A stretch of 64,000 nt of DNA from UBA5314 sp964635975 (GTDB taxonomy: Bacteria; Bacillota; Syntrophomonadia; Syntrophomonadales; Syntrophomonadaceae). Below the pieces are notes generated by a model, which was not told where the DNA came from, ran no database searches, and saw only the letters and a program-made list of their open reading frames with translations. Location: the NCBI GenBank assembly GCA_964635975.1, contig CAZWPO010000002.1:62001-126000 (forward strand). The letters are read 5' to 3'. The translations under genes were made by a program, and so were the position numbers. The first letter of the stretch is position 1; every line of letters starts with the position of its first letter. Positions 18,980 to 26,793 of the stretch are shown here, in pieces.

Positions 18980-18985
18980 TATAAT
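18980..18985 (+). promoter_or_regulatory. -10 hexamer of yjbQ
   Basis: A perfect TATAAT 28 bases before the yjbQ ATG; no good -35 is seen at standard spacing. Confidence 0.35.
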
Positions 18986-19013
18986 TCATGTAGCTTGAAA
19001 AGGGGGTATAGGA

Positions 19014-19403
19014 ATGTTCAGTATCACTGTTAAAACGCGGCAAAAAGAGGAACTGGTAGATATTAGTGCAGAGGTCAGAAGACTGCTTACGGATCATGGC
19101 ATGGGCAAGGAACTCTGCCTGTTATATGTCCCTCATACTACCGCTGCGCTTACTATTAATGAAAATGCTGATCCGGATGTAAAACGGGATATCATCCACG
19201 GTCTGAATCTTATAGTTCCCGACCAGGCTGATTATCGTCACATTGAGGGAAATTCTGCCGCCCATATCAAGTCCTCTCTTCTGGGCGCTTCTGAGACGAT
19301 CTTTATCGATCAGGGCAAGCTGGTTCTGGGCACCTGGCAGGGGATCTATCTGGCCGAGTTTGACGGCCCGCGCAGCCGCAGTGTTCTGGTCAAATTTGTT
19401 TGA
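19014..19403 (+). CDS. yjbQ: YjbQ family (UPF0047; secondary thiamine-phosphate synthase-like)
   Basis: A 129-residue single-domain cytoplasmic protein. The conserved signatures are PHTTAALTINENADPDV, HIEGNSAAHIKSSLLG and LVLGTWQGIYLAEFDGPR, which fit the YjbQ/UPF0047 fold at its usual length. E. coli YjbQ has weak thiamine-phosphate synthase activity, but its real role is unsettled. AAAAGGGGG precedes the ATG by 8 bases. The family call is firm, the function is not. Confidence 0.9.
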   Translation: MFSITVKTRQKEELVDISAEVRRLLTDHGMGKELCLLYVPHTTAALTINENADPDVKRDIIHGLNLIVPDQADYRHIEGNSAAHIKSSLLGASETIFIDQGKLVLGTWQGIYLAEFDGPRSRSVLVKFV

Positions 19404-19467
19404 CCCTTTTGACTTATTCATATTCTGAGCAAGGACAAAGGAGCTGATTTTCTAATCGGTAATAAAA

Positions 19468-19503
19468 ACACCTCCCCTGACATAATTTTCATCAAGGAGG
19501 TGT
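19468..19503 (+). promoter_or_regulatory. Hairpin masking the ribosome binding site of the 19509 gene
   Basis: ACACCTCC (19468-19475) is exactly complementary to GGAGGTGT (19496-19503), with a 20-base loop. The right arm is the Shine-Dalgarno of the gene starting at 19509. Folding would hide the ribosome site, so translation could be switchable. No T-run follows, so it is not a terminator. Confidence 0.55.
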
Positions 19504-19508
19504 AGTAA

Positions 19509-19877
19509 ATGAAGATAACATTTTCTACCGAATTGAAAGCTCTTGGCAAGGCTCTGCTTGCTTCCCTATTGCTGGCGCTCCTGTCTGCTGTAATAGTTTT
19601 TTACAGCAGTATCAGTGAAGCAATCCTTCCGACCCTCGGGAAGACGATTCTAGCTGCCACTGTTTTCATTGCAGCCTGCATTGCAGCCCGGGACCGTGGT
19701 TCTAAAGGCCTGATTCGAGGTATCAATATGGGACTGGTTGTCTTTATCTTGACCATCATTGCCACAGTAGCTCTGCAGCCTGGTTCTCTAGCACTGAAAA
19801 GCTCTCTCTATGCTTTGTGCCTGTGTCTGCTATCAGGCGCAATAGGCGGTGTAGTGGGTATAGGCATGCACAAATAG
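19509..19877 (+). CDS. Four-helix membrane protein (TIGR04086-like)
   Basis: A 122-residue protein that is almost all membrane helices: roughly residues 12-32, 40-60, 70-92 and 97-120. It starts MKITFSTELKALGKALLASL, like the TIGR04086 family of Clostridia (often near secDF/yajC or radical-SAM genes), whose function is unknown. A full-strength AAGGAGGTG ribosome site lies 6 bases before the ATG but is paired in a hairpin. It follows yjbQ at 105 bases on the same strand. Confidence 0.6.
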   Translation: MKITFSTELKALGKALLASLLLALLSAVIVFYSSISEAILPTLGKTILAATVFIAACIAARDRGSKGLIRGINMGLVVFILTIIATVALQPGSLALKSSLYALCLCLLSGAIGGVVGIGMHK

Positions 19878-20026
19878 ATTTCCTCTTGTTTTACAAATGT
19901 ATATTTTTCGGAATATCCGGCATCCATGCCGTAGTACTGCCTGTTTATAGCGCTCCACCAAATGACACAGCCTGATATAATAAATATGAGGGCCAGAATA
20001 ATACGAAATACTACGAGTCTGGCCAT
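19808..20026 (-). CDS. Possible small single-pass membrane protein
   Basis: A 72-codon frame beginning MARLVVFRIILALIFIISG, one hydrophobic helix and then a short polar tail. AGGCAGGT lies 7 bases before the ATG. The last 23 codons overlap the 3' end of the 19509 gene on the other strand, which argues for caution. It may be real because the N-terminal half is the only coding-like frame in the 341-base gap. No family recognised. Confidence 0.3.
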   Translation of the reverse strand: MARLVVFRIILALIFIISGCVIWWSAINRQYYGMDAGYSEKYTFVKQEEIYLCMPIPTTPPIAPDSRHRHKA

Positions 20027-20194
20027 AATAATACCTGCCTTTCACGCAGGATAAACATGCTCTACAAGACATCACAGGAGTTCAGCAGTTTTAACCCCAT
20101 ATTTTCATAAGAATATTTCTTAGAAAAACTGGAATCCTAACGTAATAAACACGCACTATATAGCCCTCCCCAAATTCAATTTATTTCATTCTAT

Positions 20195-20214
20195 GAGAGG
20201 CTGCTCAAAAAAGT
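20195..20214 (+). repeat. IS-end-like sequence beside the dinG stop
   Basis: GAGAGGCTGCTCAAAAAAGT directly abuts the 3' end of dinG. It resembles terminal inverted repeats of IS1182-type elements (GAGGCTGTCTCAAAAAGT-like). No transposase or second end is present, so it may be a relic or chance. Confidence 0.25.
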
Positions 20215-20218
20215 TACA

Positions 20219-22318
20219 CTAATCATGGTTTCGGTTTGAGAAGGGATGATCGCCAAGCCAGTAGATCAATTCGGCGGGCAGGTCTGCTTTTTTTACTGCC
20301 TTGATATTTTGCATCGGTACGCTGCTTAAAAAAGTGCGGCCATATGGCTTGCTGAGAATGCGTGGATCAAGAATTATAACTGCTCCATAGTCTTCCTCGC
20401 TCCTGATCAGACGGCCAATGCCTTGTTTGAAACGGATGGCGGCGTCTGGCAGCGAGAAATTCTTAAATCCATTTTTGCCTTTTAACTGGCAGTCTTTAAG
20501 ACATGCGCTGGTAAATGGCTCAGAAGGTGGACGGAACGGCAGCTTGACTATAATAAGACAGCGTAAAAGCTCTCCTCGAAGATCTATACCTTCCCAGAAC
20601 GTATCCAGCCCCATTAGTATCGATCTATTCGAACTGGTGAATTGAGTCAGCAGTGCGGTAAAATCGCCATCTTCGTTTTGAACCAACAGATTTGCGCCTT
20701 TTTCCTCAATATGCTGGCGGACCAGATGAGAAACCTCCGCAAGCTGCTGGCGGGAGGTAAAGAGCACCATGGTGCTCTCACTGCTTATCTCTACCAATTC
20801 TTTTAAAACGTCAGCTGACTGCGGATTAAAACCACGGCTATCCGGATCAGGCATATCAGATACGCAAAACAGGCAGGCCTGCTGTTTATATGGAAAAGGC
20901 GAGTCTTCCAGCAGAGTATTGAGGCGTTCCTGGTGGCGGATGATTTCCAGGCCCAGATGTTCCACTGAGTAATCAAAACTGCGATTGACAGTCATAGTGG
21001 CTGAAACCATAACCAGGCTAGCCAATTTGGAATAAAGTCTTTCATGCAGCAGATCGCTCATCCCTACCGGTGATGAACAGATGCTAACCGGCTGTCCTGC
21101 ACTGTATTCTATCCAGTGCAGATAATCCTCGTGGTTTATGCTTTCTTCCATAACGTGATAGGCGGTGTCGGCCGTGCCCTTCAGCATTGAGATGTATGTG
21201 ACCAGATCGTTCTCTTCCGCCTGTCCGGTGATTGACTCTCGCAAGTTTTTGAGTCCGGTAAGCAGGAGGCTGGTCTGCTCCTGCCACTCGAGATGAGTAG
21301 TGCTTAGATCATAAAACTCTTGTTTTTCAAAAAGGTATTCATCCATGACCACAGAAAAGGCTGATAAGGATCGCTCCCTCTTTATTCCGGCCAGCCCGGC
21401 GAAAAACGACCTGCTCAATTCTTTGATCCTGATGATATGATGCTCATTTTCCAGGCATTCTTCTTCCAGCTCTGGATAGTGCTTCCTGATAGCAGGCAGT
21501 AAACCATGATCGTGTTTGGCGAAGTCTCCCCCCAAGCGGCTCAGGATCTCATTAACGTCTGGCGCAGAAAATACGTAGGAAAGCTTGTCAAAAGCTTCCC
21601 TATCCAGATTATGAGCTTCATCGACGACCAGGCAGTGGTATTCAGGCAGAATCCGATTGTCGATAACCAGGTCTGATAGAAGAAGAGCATGGTTGGTAAT
21701 GATAATATTTGCCTGCTCCATTTTCTTGGTCAATTTGAGACGAAAACACTTCTCCCTGAAGGTACAACGGTCACGCAAGCAACTTCCGCGATCAGCTGCG
21801 ATGAGCTCCCAGTAGCGCATCAGCTTGCTGTTGATGTTTAGTTCCTGACGGTCGCCATTTACAGTTGACTCGGCCCAGGCAAGAATTGAGCTTATGAACC
21901 TGCTTTCTTCCTGATCCAGGCTTCGCCGCCCGCTGAGGATACCGATATACTTGTTCCAGCAAAGGTAGTTCTCCCGCCCCTTAGCTTCCACCCAATTAAC
22001 GCTGCCCCCCTGCACCAGACGGCTCACATCAGGCATATCTTTCTCTGATATCTGTTTTTGAAGGGCCTTGGTTTTTGTGCTTATGACCACTCGTTCCCCA
22101 GTGTAAAGAGACCAGAAGACCGCTGGAACCAGGTAGGCAAATGTCTTCCCCACACCGGTTCCGACTTCGGCCAGCAGGAATTCACTGTTATCCAAAGCTT
22201 CGCATACTGCCCGGGCAAGCCTGCGTTGTTCCTCACGAGCACGGAAACCAGGGACTATATCAGCCAGGCCCTGGTCGGGTTGAAAATGCCCCATTACCCG
22301 CTGCCAGTCAAAACTCAT
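20219..22318 (-). CDS. dinG: DinG-family DNA helicase (XPD-like SF2)
   Basis: A 699-residue 5'-3' helicase. It shows Walker A AEVGTGVGKTFAYLVP, the DEAH box LVVDEAHNLD and motif VI QGIGRLIRSEEDYGAVIILD. Four cysteines fit an XPD-type 4Fe-4S cluster: one in NYLCWNK and three in SCLRDRCTFREKC. Unlike several Bacillota DinG proteins, there is no N-terminal DEDD exonuclease domain. It would unwind forked or RNA-containing duplexes in repair and replication-conflict resolution. No LexA box was found upstream. It is preceded by a DUF3343/thioesterase pair on the same strand. Confidence 0.9.
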   Translation of the reverse strand: MSFDWQRVMGHFQPDQGLADIVPGFRAREEQRRLARAVCEALDNSEFLLAEVGTGVGKTFAYLVPAVFWSLYTGERVVISTKTKALQKQISEKDMPDVSRLVQGGSVNWVEAKGRENYLCWNKYIGILSGRRSLDQEESRFISSILAWAESTVNGDRQELNINSKLMRYWELIAADRGSCLRDRCTFREKCFRLKLTKKMEQANIIITNHALLLSDLVIDNRILPEYHCLVVDEAHNLDREAFDKLSYVFSAPDVNEILSRLGGDFAKHDHGLLPAIRKHYPELEEECLENEHHIIRIKELSRSFFAGLAGIKRERSLSAFSVVMDEYLFEKQEFYDLSTTHLEWQEQTSLLLTGLKNLRESITGQAEENDLVTYISMLKGTADTAYHVMEESINHEDYLHWIEYSAGQPVSICSSPVGMSDLLHERLYSKLASLVMVSATMTVNRSFDYSVEHLGLEIIRHQERLNTLLEDSPFPYKQQACLFCVSDMPDPDSRGFNPQSADVLKELVEISSESTMVLFTSRQQLAEVSHLVRQHIEEKGANLLVQNEDGDFTALLTQFTSSNRSILMGLDTFWEGIDLRGELLRCLIIVKLPFRPPSEPFTSACLKDCQLKGKNGFKNFSLPDAAIRFKQGIGRLIRSEEDYGAVIILDPRILSKPYGRTFLSSVPMQNIKAVKKADLPAELIYWLGDHPFSNRNHD

Positions 22319-22400
22319 GTTTCTTATCTGACTCCTAAAAAAAATTATTAACGAAGCAGTTTAAGGAACTCCTTCAAAAAGATGCTGCCGGATCGGTTCT

Positions 22401-22688
22401 CTAATTAAAATCGATTCTATTGACCAGATGGCGGCCTTTTATCTTCTCTACCTTGTAGATACCTTCGATCTGCACTTTTCCGGCTTGCAGGATTTCTCGA
22501 AGTCTGTCCAGATCATGCAGATGGACCTTTATGGACAGCCCGCAACTTGCCGATATTTCCCGCAGTGTGGGGATAACCAGTATGTTTTCTTTACAATTTT
22601 TCAATACCTTTTCAGCCTTCAGCGCGTGCGAAGTCGTATTGAAAGTAAATAATCCGTAATTTCCCTCCGAAAACAAGTCCCTTTCCAT
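22401..22688 (-). CDS. DUF3343 protein (putative Se/S carrier)
   Basis: A 95-residue soluble protein with REISASCGLSIKV, the cysteine-centred motif of DUF3343, a family proposed as sulphur or selenium carriers related in context to YedF/TusA. It starts 8 bases after the upstream thioesterase stop, with AGGTAGG before the ATG, so the two are an operon. No selenium genes are nearby, so the role is open. Confidence 0.75.
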   Translation of the reverse strand: MERDLFSEGNYGLFTFNTTSHALKAEKVLKNCKENILVIPTLREISASCGLSIKVHLHDLDRLREILQAGKVQIEGIYKVEKIKGRHLVNRIDFN

Positions 22689-22696
22689 ATGCCTAC

Positions 22697-23137
22697 CTAT
22701 TTCTCCAACTTGATATCGCCGGTTCTAAAAAAAGTGCCGGTGCATCTGCATAGTATTTTATCACCGCAATTTACTTCTGAGGATGCAAATACCAGGCTGC
22801 GGCCTGCCTTGATCACCTGTCCTCGAGCAGTCAATTCGCTTCCCAGGGGAAGCGATGCCATCAAGTGGCTTGAAATCTCAGCAGTGACACCGCGAACCCC
22901 TAGCGTTCTAACAGCCTGTCCCATAGAAGCATCAGCCAGAGCGATATATAATCCGCCGTGTATCACCCCCAGCGCGTTTGTATGGGTCTTTTCAGCAATG
23001 CAAGACAGCTCGGCGGTGCCCTTGCCCAGGATTTTAAGTCTCATTCCCAGTAGTTGATAGAAGGGGGTATTTTCTATTGTCTTGGCTATATACTCAAACA
23101 ACTCATCACTTATACCCGCATTAATAAGCTTATCCAC
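22697..23137 (-). CDS. PaaI-type hotdog thioesterase
   Basis: A 146-residue hotdog-fold protein. The active-site loop and helix are recognisable as NALGVIHGGLYIALADASMG, matching the PaaI/YbgC-like HGG..xaDxA pattern. It probably hydrolyses acyl- or aryl-CoA thioesters as a tetramer. It starts at GTG with AGGAGG 7 bases upstream and is followed by the DUF3343 gene. A second member of the family is at 61256-61705. Confidence 0.85.
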   Translation of the reverse strand: MDKLINAGISDELFEYIAKTIENTPFYQLLGMRLKILGKGTAELSCIAEKTHTNALGVIHGGLYIALADASMGQAVRTLGVRGVTAEISSHLMASLPLGSELTARGQVIKAGRSLVFASSEVNCGDKILCRCTGTFFRTGDIKLEK

Positions 23138-23238
23138 TCTAGATCCTCCTCAAAAAATCAGCTATGTATTTTTGCTCTCCTTAACTTAAATATTTTTGAA
23201 TAAAAAATCAAACATTAATATAAAAAGGAGTGCTGTAT

Positions 23239-23763
23239 TTGCCCCCTAAGAAGAAAGCTATACTCTCAATTATTTGCGTTGCGCTGGTATTGATATCGGG
23301 ATTGTTATATGGGGGCTATTACCAGGCTCCCAAACCAGCCCCCAAACCGCTGCCATCGCAGCCTGAAGAAATTAATGATCCCGAATGGTATGTTCAGTTC
23401 ACCGTAAAAGGTCAAAAGGTCACCGCATATACTGGATCAAGTGCCGGTACAAAAGCCTCTTCCGGGGATGCGTGTTATTTGGGAAGTGTAGCAGTACACC
23501 CTATCTATCCGGGGATCGATCCACGCAAGCCAATCATCCCCTATGGAACCGAGATAATATTGAATGAGCCGATAGTGGTTCAGGGAAATAGTTTTAGTTC
23601 CTTTACCGTAATCGATACCGGCGATATCTATTACGGACGATATGGAGAAACCCCATACTGGTTCGATGTCTATTATGGGAACGCAAATTATCAAAACATT
23701 AAAGCATCCCGGGAATTTGGCATTGACACCCGGGATTACACCTGGATAGAGAAATGGCGTTAA
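23239..23763 (+). CDS. Membrane-anchored 3D-domain (double-psi barrel) protein
   Basis: A 174-residue protein with one N-terminal helix (AILSIICVALVLISGLL) and a proline-rich linker. Its extracytoplasmic domain has SVAVHPIYPG, PIIPYGTEIIL, FTVIDTGD and YWFDVYYG, the pattern of 3D domains found in cell-wall lytic or spore-related proteins. The third Asp of the 3D signature is in the FDVYYG strand. A TTG start at 23239 is chosen because AAAAAGGAG is 8 bases upstream; the GTG at 23230 overlaps that site. Whether it cuts peptidoglycan is unknown. Confidence 0.7.
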   Translation: MPPKKKAILSIICVALVLISGLLYGGYYQAPKPAPKPLPSQPEEINDPEWYVQFTVKGQKVTAYTGSSAGTKASSGDACYLGSVAVHPIYPGIDPRKPIIPYGTEIILNEPIVVQGNSFSSFTVIDTGDIYYGRYGETPYWFDVYYGNANYQNIKASREFGIDTRDYTWIEKWR

Positions 23764-24456
23764 TTATCTATCCCGCTCGTGCTGCTTCACATAATGTTCG
23801 ATATACGACTTAACCTTTGCAGCTGGTGTAAAATTCCCAAAATGGCCCTCGCATAATATATCTGCTTCCAGCGCCAGGAGAACTTGCATGGATTTTTTCC
23901 AGGCCTTCATGTCAGAGCCCCATTCCCGGCTGAAAGGACCGTGTATATCCTGTCCGAACAATACGCGATTGCCGTCAATGTCTGTATAAATTGATATGCC
24001 TCCACGGGTGTGCCCGGGAGTGTGCAGGCAATGTACGGTCAGATCACCCAGCTCAAATGATTGATCGCCTTCTATAACTATATCAACATCAACCGGCGAA
24101 TACTTTACACCATACAGGTCAGCTCCGGTCAGGTTCGGTCTTCCGCCCTGCACTGCATCCAATTCAAGGCGATGAGCGATCACCTGGGCCCAGGGCATCA
24201 TCTGCTTCATATAGGCCAGCCCGCCGATATGATCTATATGTCCGTGGGTTACCATCAGGTATCGTAGGCCTTTTAAATCGAAACCGGTGGACTGTACATT
24301 ATCGAGGATTCGCCCGGCGCTGGATCCCGCCCCCATGTCGATCAAAGCGCCCTGGGACTGACTTTCCAGCAGATAAACCGAACAGTCCTCCCCCTTGGAG
24401 AGGCTTCCCCCTCCTACTTGATAAAGACCCTCACTCACTTTTATGCTTTTACCCAC
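23764..24456 (-). CDS. Metallo-beta-lactamase-fold hydrolase
   Basis: A 230-residue cytoplasmic MBL-fold protein. THGHIDHIGG is the HxHxDH zinc motif, followed by HTPGHTRGGI and a late EGHFG histidine, completing the two-metal site. Glyoxalase-II-like thiolesterases and lactonases share this pattern; substrate unknown. GTG start with GGAGG about 10 bases upstream. It lies 15 bases after tdk in an operon and ends against the stop of the 3D-domain gene. Confidence 0.85.
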   Translation of the reverse strand: MGKSIKVSEGLYQVGGGSLSKGEDCSVYLLESQSQGALIDMGAGSSAGRILDNVQSTGFDLKGLRYLMVTHGHIDHIGGLAYMKQMMPWAQVIAHRLELDAVQGGRPNLTGADLYGVKYSPVDVDIVIEGDQSFELGDLTVHCLHTPGHTRGGISIYTDIDGNRVLFGQDIHGPFSREWGSDMKAWKKSMQVLLALEADILCEGHFGNFTPAAKVKSYIEHYVKQHERDR

Positions 24457-24471
24457 GCCTGATAACCTCCG

Positions 24472-24999
24472 TTATTTCCCGTAGCAACTGCTGCAGCGCG
24501 GCTCATAAAGATCTTCTCCGATCATAATAAGATTGCCCTTTTCCGGATTGTAATCACCTTTGTACCATGTATATCCAGCGTCGGCCCCGCAACCGCACAC
24601 TGCAGTTAGTTTTAACACGTTATCAGCAACCGCCATCAACTGCCCCATCGAGCCAAATGGCTGGCGCCTGGCATCCATGTCCAAACCACATACAATAACT
24701 ATTTTGCCTTGATCCTTTAAGGATTGGCAATAGTCCACAATCCAGGAGTTGAAGAACTGTCCCTCAACCACAGCAACTACATCCGCATCGGTGCCGACCG
24801 GCTTGTATAGCGTAAGTACTTCTATGACATACTCTTGCCGGGCCGAAGCCACACGAATCATGTTGCTGTTTCTCCTGTCGATATCGGGCTTAAATAAAAC
24901 CACTTTTCTGCCCGCAAAGCTGTATCTCTCCAAACGACGCATGAGCTCAGTAGTTTTACCCGCAAACATCGGACCTGTTATTACTTCAATCTTACCCAT
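24472..24999 (-). CDS. tdk: Thymidine kinase (type II)
   Basis: A 175-residue salvage enzyme phosphorylating thymidine with ATP. P-loop TGPMFAGKT at 8-16, the DMDARRQPFGS segment, and zinc-binding cysteines in VCGCG and the C-terminal RCSSC. The frame extends to 25035, but the ATG at 24999 has GGGAGGAAG just upstream and gives the canonical MGKIEVITGPM start. Operon with the MBL gene. Confidence 0.93.
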   Translation of the reverse strand: MGKIEVITGPMFAGKTTELMRRLERYSFAGRKVVLFKPDIDRRNSNMIRVASARQEYVIEVLTLYKPVGTDADVVAVVEGQFFNSWIVDYCQSLKDQGKIVIVCGLDMDARRQPFGSMGQLMAVADNVLKLTAVCGCGADAGYTWYKGDYNPEKGNLIMIGEDLYEPRCSSCYGK

Positions 25000-25158
25000 G
25001 CTTCCTCCCTGCAGCCACCCATTCAGTATTATCATATTTGTTGATCAATAACTATCCTGGTCCATCCTATTTTAAGGCAATCGGACCGTTAGAGGTAGTT
25101 TCTCCAAGCACAATATTATTTCCTCCCTGAATCCACCAGCTCAAACGGCCAAAAATGA

Positions 25159-25194
25159 ATTGCTCCATCTCTTTACGAACAGAGATGGAGCAAT
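25159..25194 (-). terminator. 14-bp stem terminator of the crotonase-like gene
   Basis: ATTGCTCCATCTCT (25159-25172) pairs perfectly with 25181-25194 across an 8-base loop, and on the minus strand is followed by TCATTTTT. It sits 21 bases after the stop of the gene at 25216. Confidence 0.75.
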
Positions 25195-25215
25195 ACCAAT
25201 CTATATAGATCTGTA

Positions 25216-25845
25216 TTATATTACTGCCTGATTGAAACCATTGAAATCAGGTTGCTCTAGTAGCACCCTGGCTATGCCTACAGTGGTCTCCCGTAAATTC
25301 CTCAATGGAACGACCATATTTACAAAACCCATACTATAAGCATCACGAGCTTCAAAAATGCCTTCCAGCAAAGCCCTGCCTTCTTTATTGTTAGACTGAG
25401 AATGCCAGCGGATACGAGCTTCTTGGGGCCAATCGGTTTTTTTGGGAGGAAGTGCAAAGCGGGCGTTGTCGGCGGCAATTCTAAGGTCACAGCTCATGGC
25501 GTTTTGGAAACCAGCCCCTATACAATATCCCGCTATCATAGCAATCTGTGTTTTTGAGGAATTGCGCCTGAGGGAAAATAGTTCAGTCGCACGTGGATGG
25601 ATGGTACCCTGCAATTCGTCTTTCAACTTGCAGTTTCCGCCAGCGCAATAAGCATTGTTGTCACCGGTGATTATTACGACTTTGATATTATTATCAAGGT
25701 ATACATGGAAAAGCAAATCATAATACTCTTCAACAAGATCAGGAGTGGCTCTGTTAAACGATTCAGGTCGGTTAAACTGAAGGATGGCGATATTGCCTTC
25801 TAGGCTTATCTTTAGACATCTATAATCATGGTCCAGATACGACAT
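25216..25845 (-). CDS. Crotonase-fold protein lacking catalytic glutamates
   Basis: A 209-residue enoyl-CoA hydratase/isomerase homologue, shorter than the usual ~260. The fold is clear from ILQFNRPESFNRATP, NNAYCAGGNCK and MIAGYCIGAGFQNAMSCDLR. In true hydratases the last motif has a Glu where this has Gln (GAGFQNA), and the second Glu (LPE) is Pro here (ALPPKK). It therefore probably does not hydrate crotonyl-CoA and may do a different reaction such as decarboxylation, hydrolysis or binding. The C-terminal trimerisation helices are mostly missing. GGAGGTG lies 10 bases before the ATG. It is monocistronic with its own terminator. Confidence 0.72.
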   Translation of the reverse strand: MSYLDHDYRCLKISLEGNIAILQFNRPESFNRATPDLVEEYYDLLFHVYLDNNIKVVIITGDNNAYCAGGNCKLKDELQGTIHPRATELFSLRRNSSKTQIAMIAGYCIGAGFQNAMSCDLRIAADNARFALPPKKTDWPQEARIRWHSQSNNKEGRALLEGIFEARDAYSMGFVNMVVPLRNLRETTVGIARVLLEQPDFNGFNQAVI

Positions 25846-26000
25846 CCTTTAAACACCTCCCCGGTCAAAGAATGAAAACGGCATCCTTATATTTAAATAT
25901 ATTATATCATGCAAATATCATGCCAGATACAATTTGTTCGTGAAAATATTCCTTTGTCGTATTTTCTCACATAACGCTCGAAAACCTACGCCATTGTATT

Positions 26001-26046
26001 ACATTACCACCATAATGTGGAGAAGTTCGAGCATATATGATATACT
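26001..26046 (+). promoter_or_regulatory. Promoter region of the PilZ gene
   Basis: TGATATACT (26038-26046) is an extended -10. Just upstream a small inverted repeat, ACATTA / TAATGT (26001-26018), could be an operator. No clear -35. Confidence 0.3.
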
Positions 26047-26084
26047 GACTGACATAGATGATAATGCATTGCGGGGTGAGTTTA

Positions 26085-26753
26085 TTGCCCGATATATTAC
26101 TGACTAAAGGGCAAAGCATGCGCATCGAATTAGCCGGCGCAAATGACAATAATGAATCCCGAAAAACTATTCATTCGATTGTCGAGCAGGTTTCGACCTC
26201 TGACTTTGTTGTTGAGGTGTTCGAAGAGGACCGAAATGAATGCTCTCCCATCAATAATGCCCAGGTCAATTTGCTCGTTGGTAGAAACGGTCGTTTATTT
26301 ACCGGTCAATCAAAAATCCTGGATTTTGAAACAGATACCCATGCCTGGTTAAAACTGTCCTCTCCGGAGAACATCCGGCGTATAGAAATGCGCCGTTGGG
26401 CCAGGGTGCCTGCTGATTTAAATATTCACTATCATTTACAGAGTTACAGCTGGTCCCAATATCAGTCTAACACATTGGACATTGGCGGCGGCGGACTTCT
26501 ATTCAGCAGCAAGCATATCGTAGATCCAAAATTGATGCTGGAAGTAGGAATAGAACTCCCAGATAAGCGTTTGATCAAGAGCCTGGTCGAAGTAAAACGC
26601 TGTGATGGAATTAACACTCGTTGGGGTGACAGGTTTAAAATAGGCTGCAGTTTTCAGTATATTAAAGAAGATCATCGCGATATACTAATTAAGTATATAT
26701 TCGATAAACAACGAGACATGATCAAAAAGGGCCTCCTAAGCCCGGCTAATTGA
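26085..26753 (+). CDS. PilZ domain c-di-GMP-binding protein (YcgR/YpfA-like)
   Basis: A 222-residue two-domain protein. The N-terminal barrel (about 1-95) is followed by a PilZ domain with RRWARVP (RxxxR) and LDIGGGGLL (DxxxxG), which bind c-di-GMP. YcgR/YpfA proteins then brake flagellar motors or act on exopolysaccharide. TTG at 26085 is chosen because GGGGTGAG sits just upstream; the ATG at 26058 has none. It is the only c-di-GMP effector here, alongside the HD-GYP gene 17 kb away. Confidence 0.82.
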   Translation: MPDILLTKGQSMRIELAGANDNNESRKTIHSIVEQVSTSDFVVEVFEEDRNECSPINNAQVNLLVGRNGRLFTGQSKILDFETDTHAWLKLSSPENIRRIEMRRWARVPADLNIHYHLQSYSWSQYQSNTLDIGGGGLLFSSKHIVDPKLMLEVGIELPDKRLIKSLVEVKRCDGINTRWGDRFKIGCSFQYIKEDHRDILIKYIFDKQRDMIKKGLLSPAN

Positions 26754-26793
26754 AGATACTTACTATACACCATTCATTACAGGAGGATTACTT

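Noticed and set aside
20027..20218. Further gene between the TIGR04086-like gene and dinG
   Set aside because: Only short frames without ribosome sites; AT-rich spacer.
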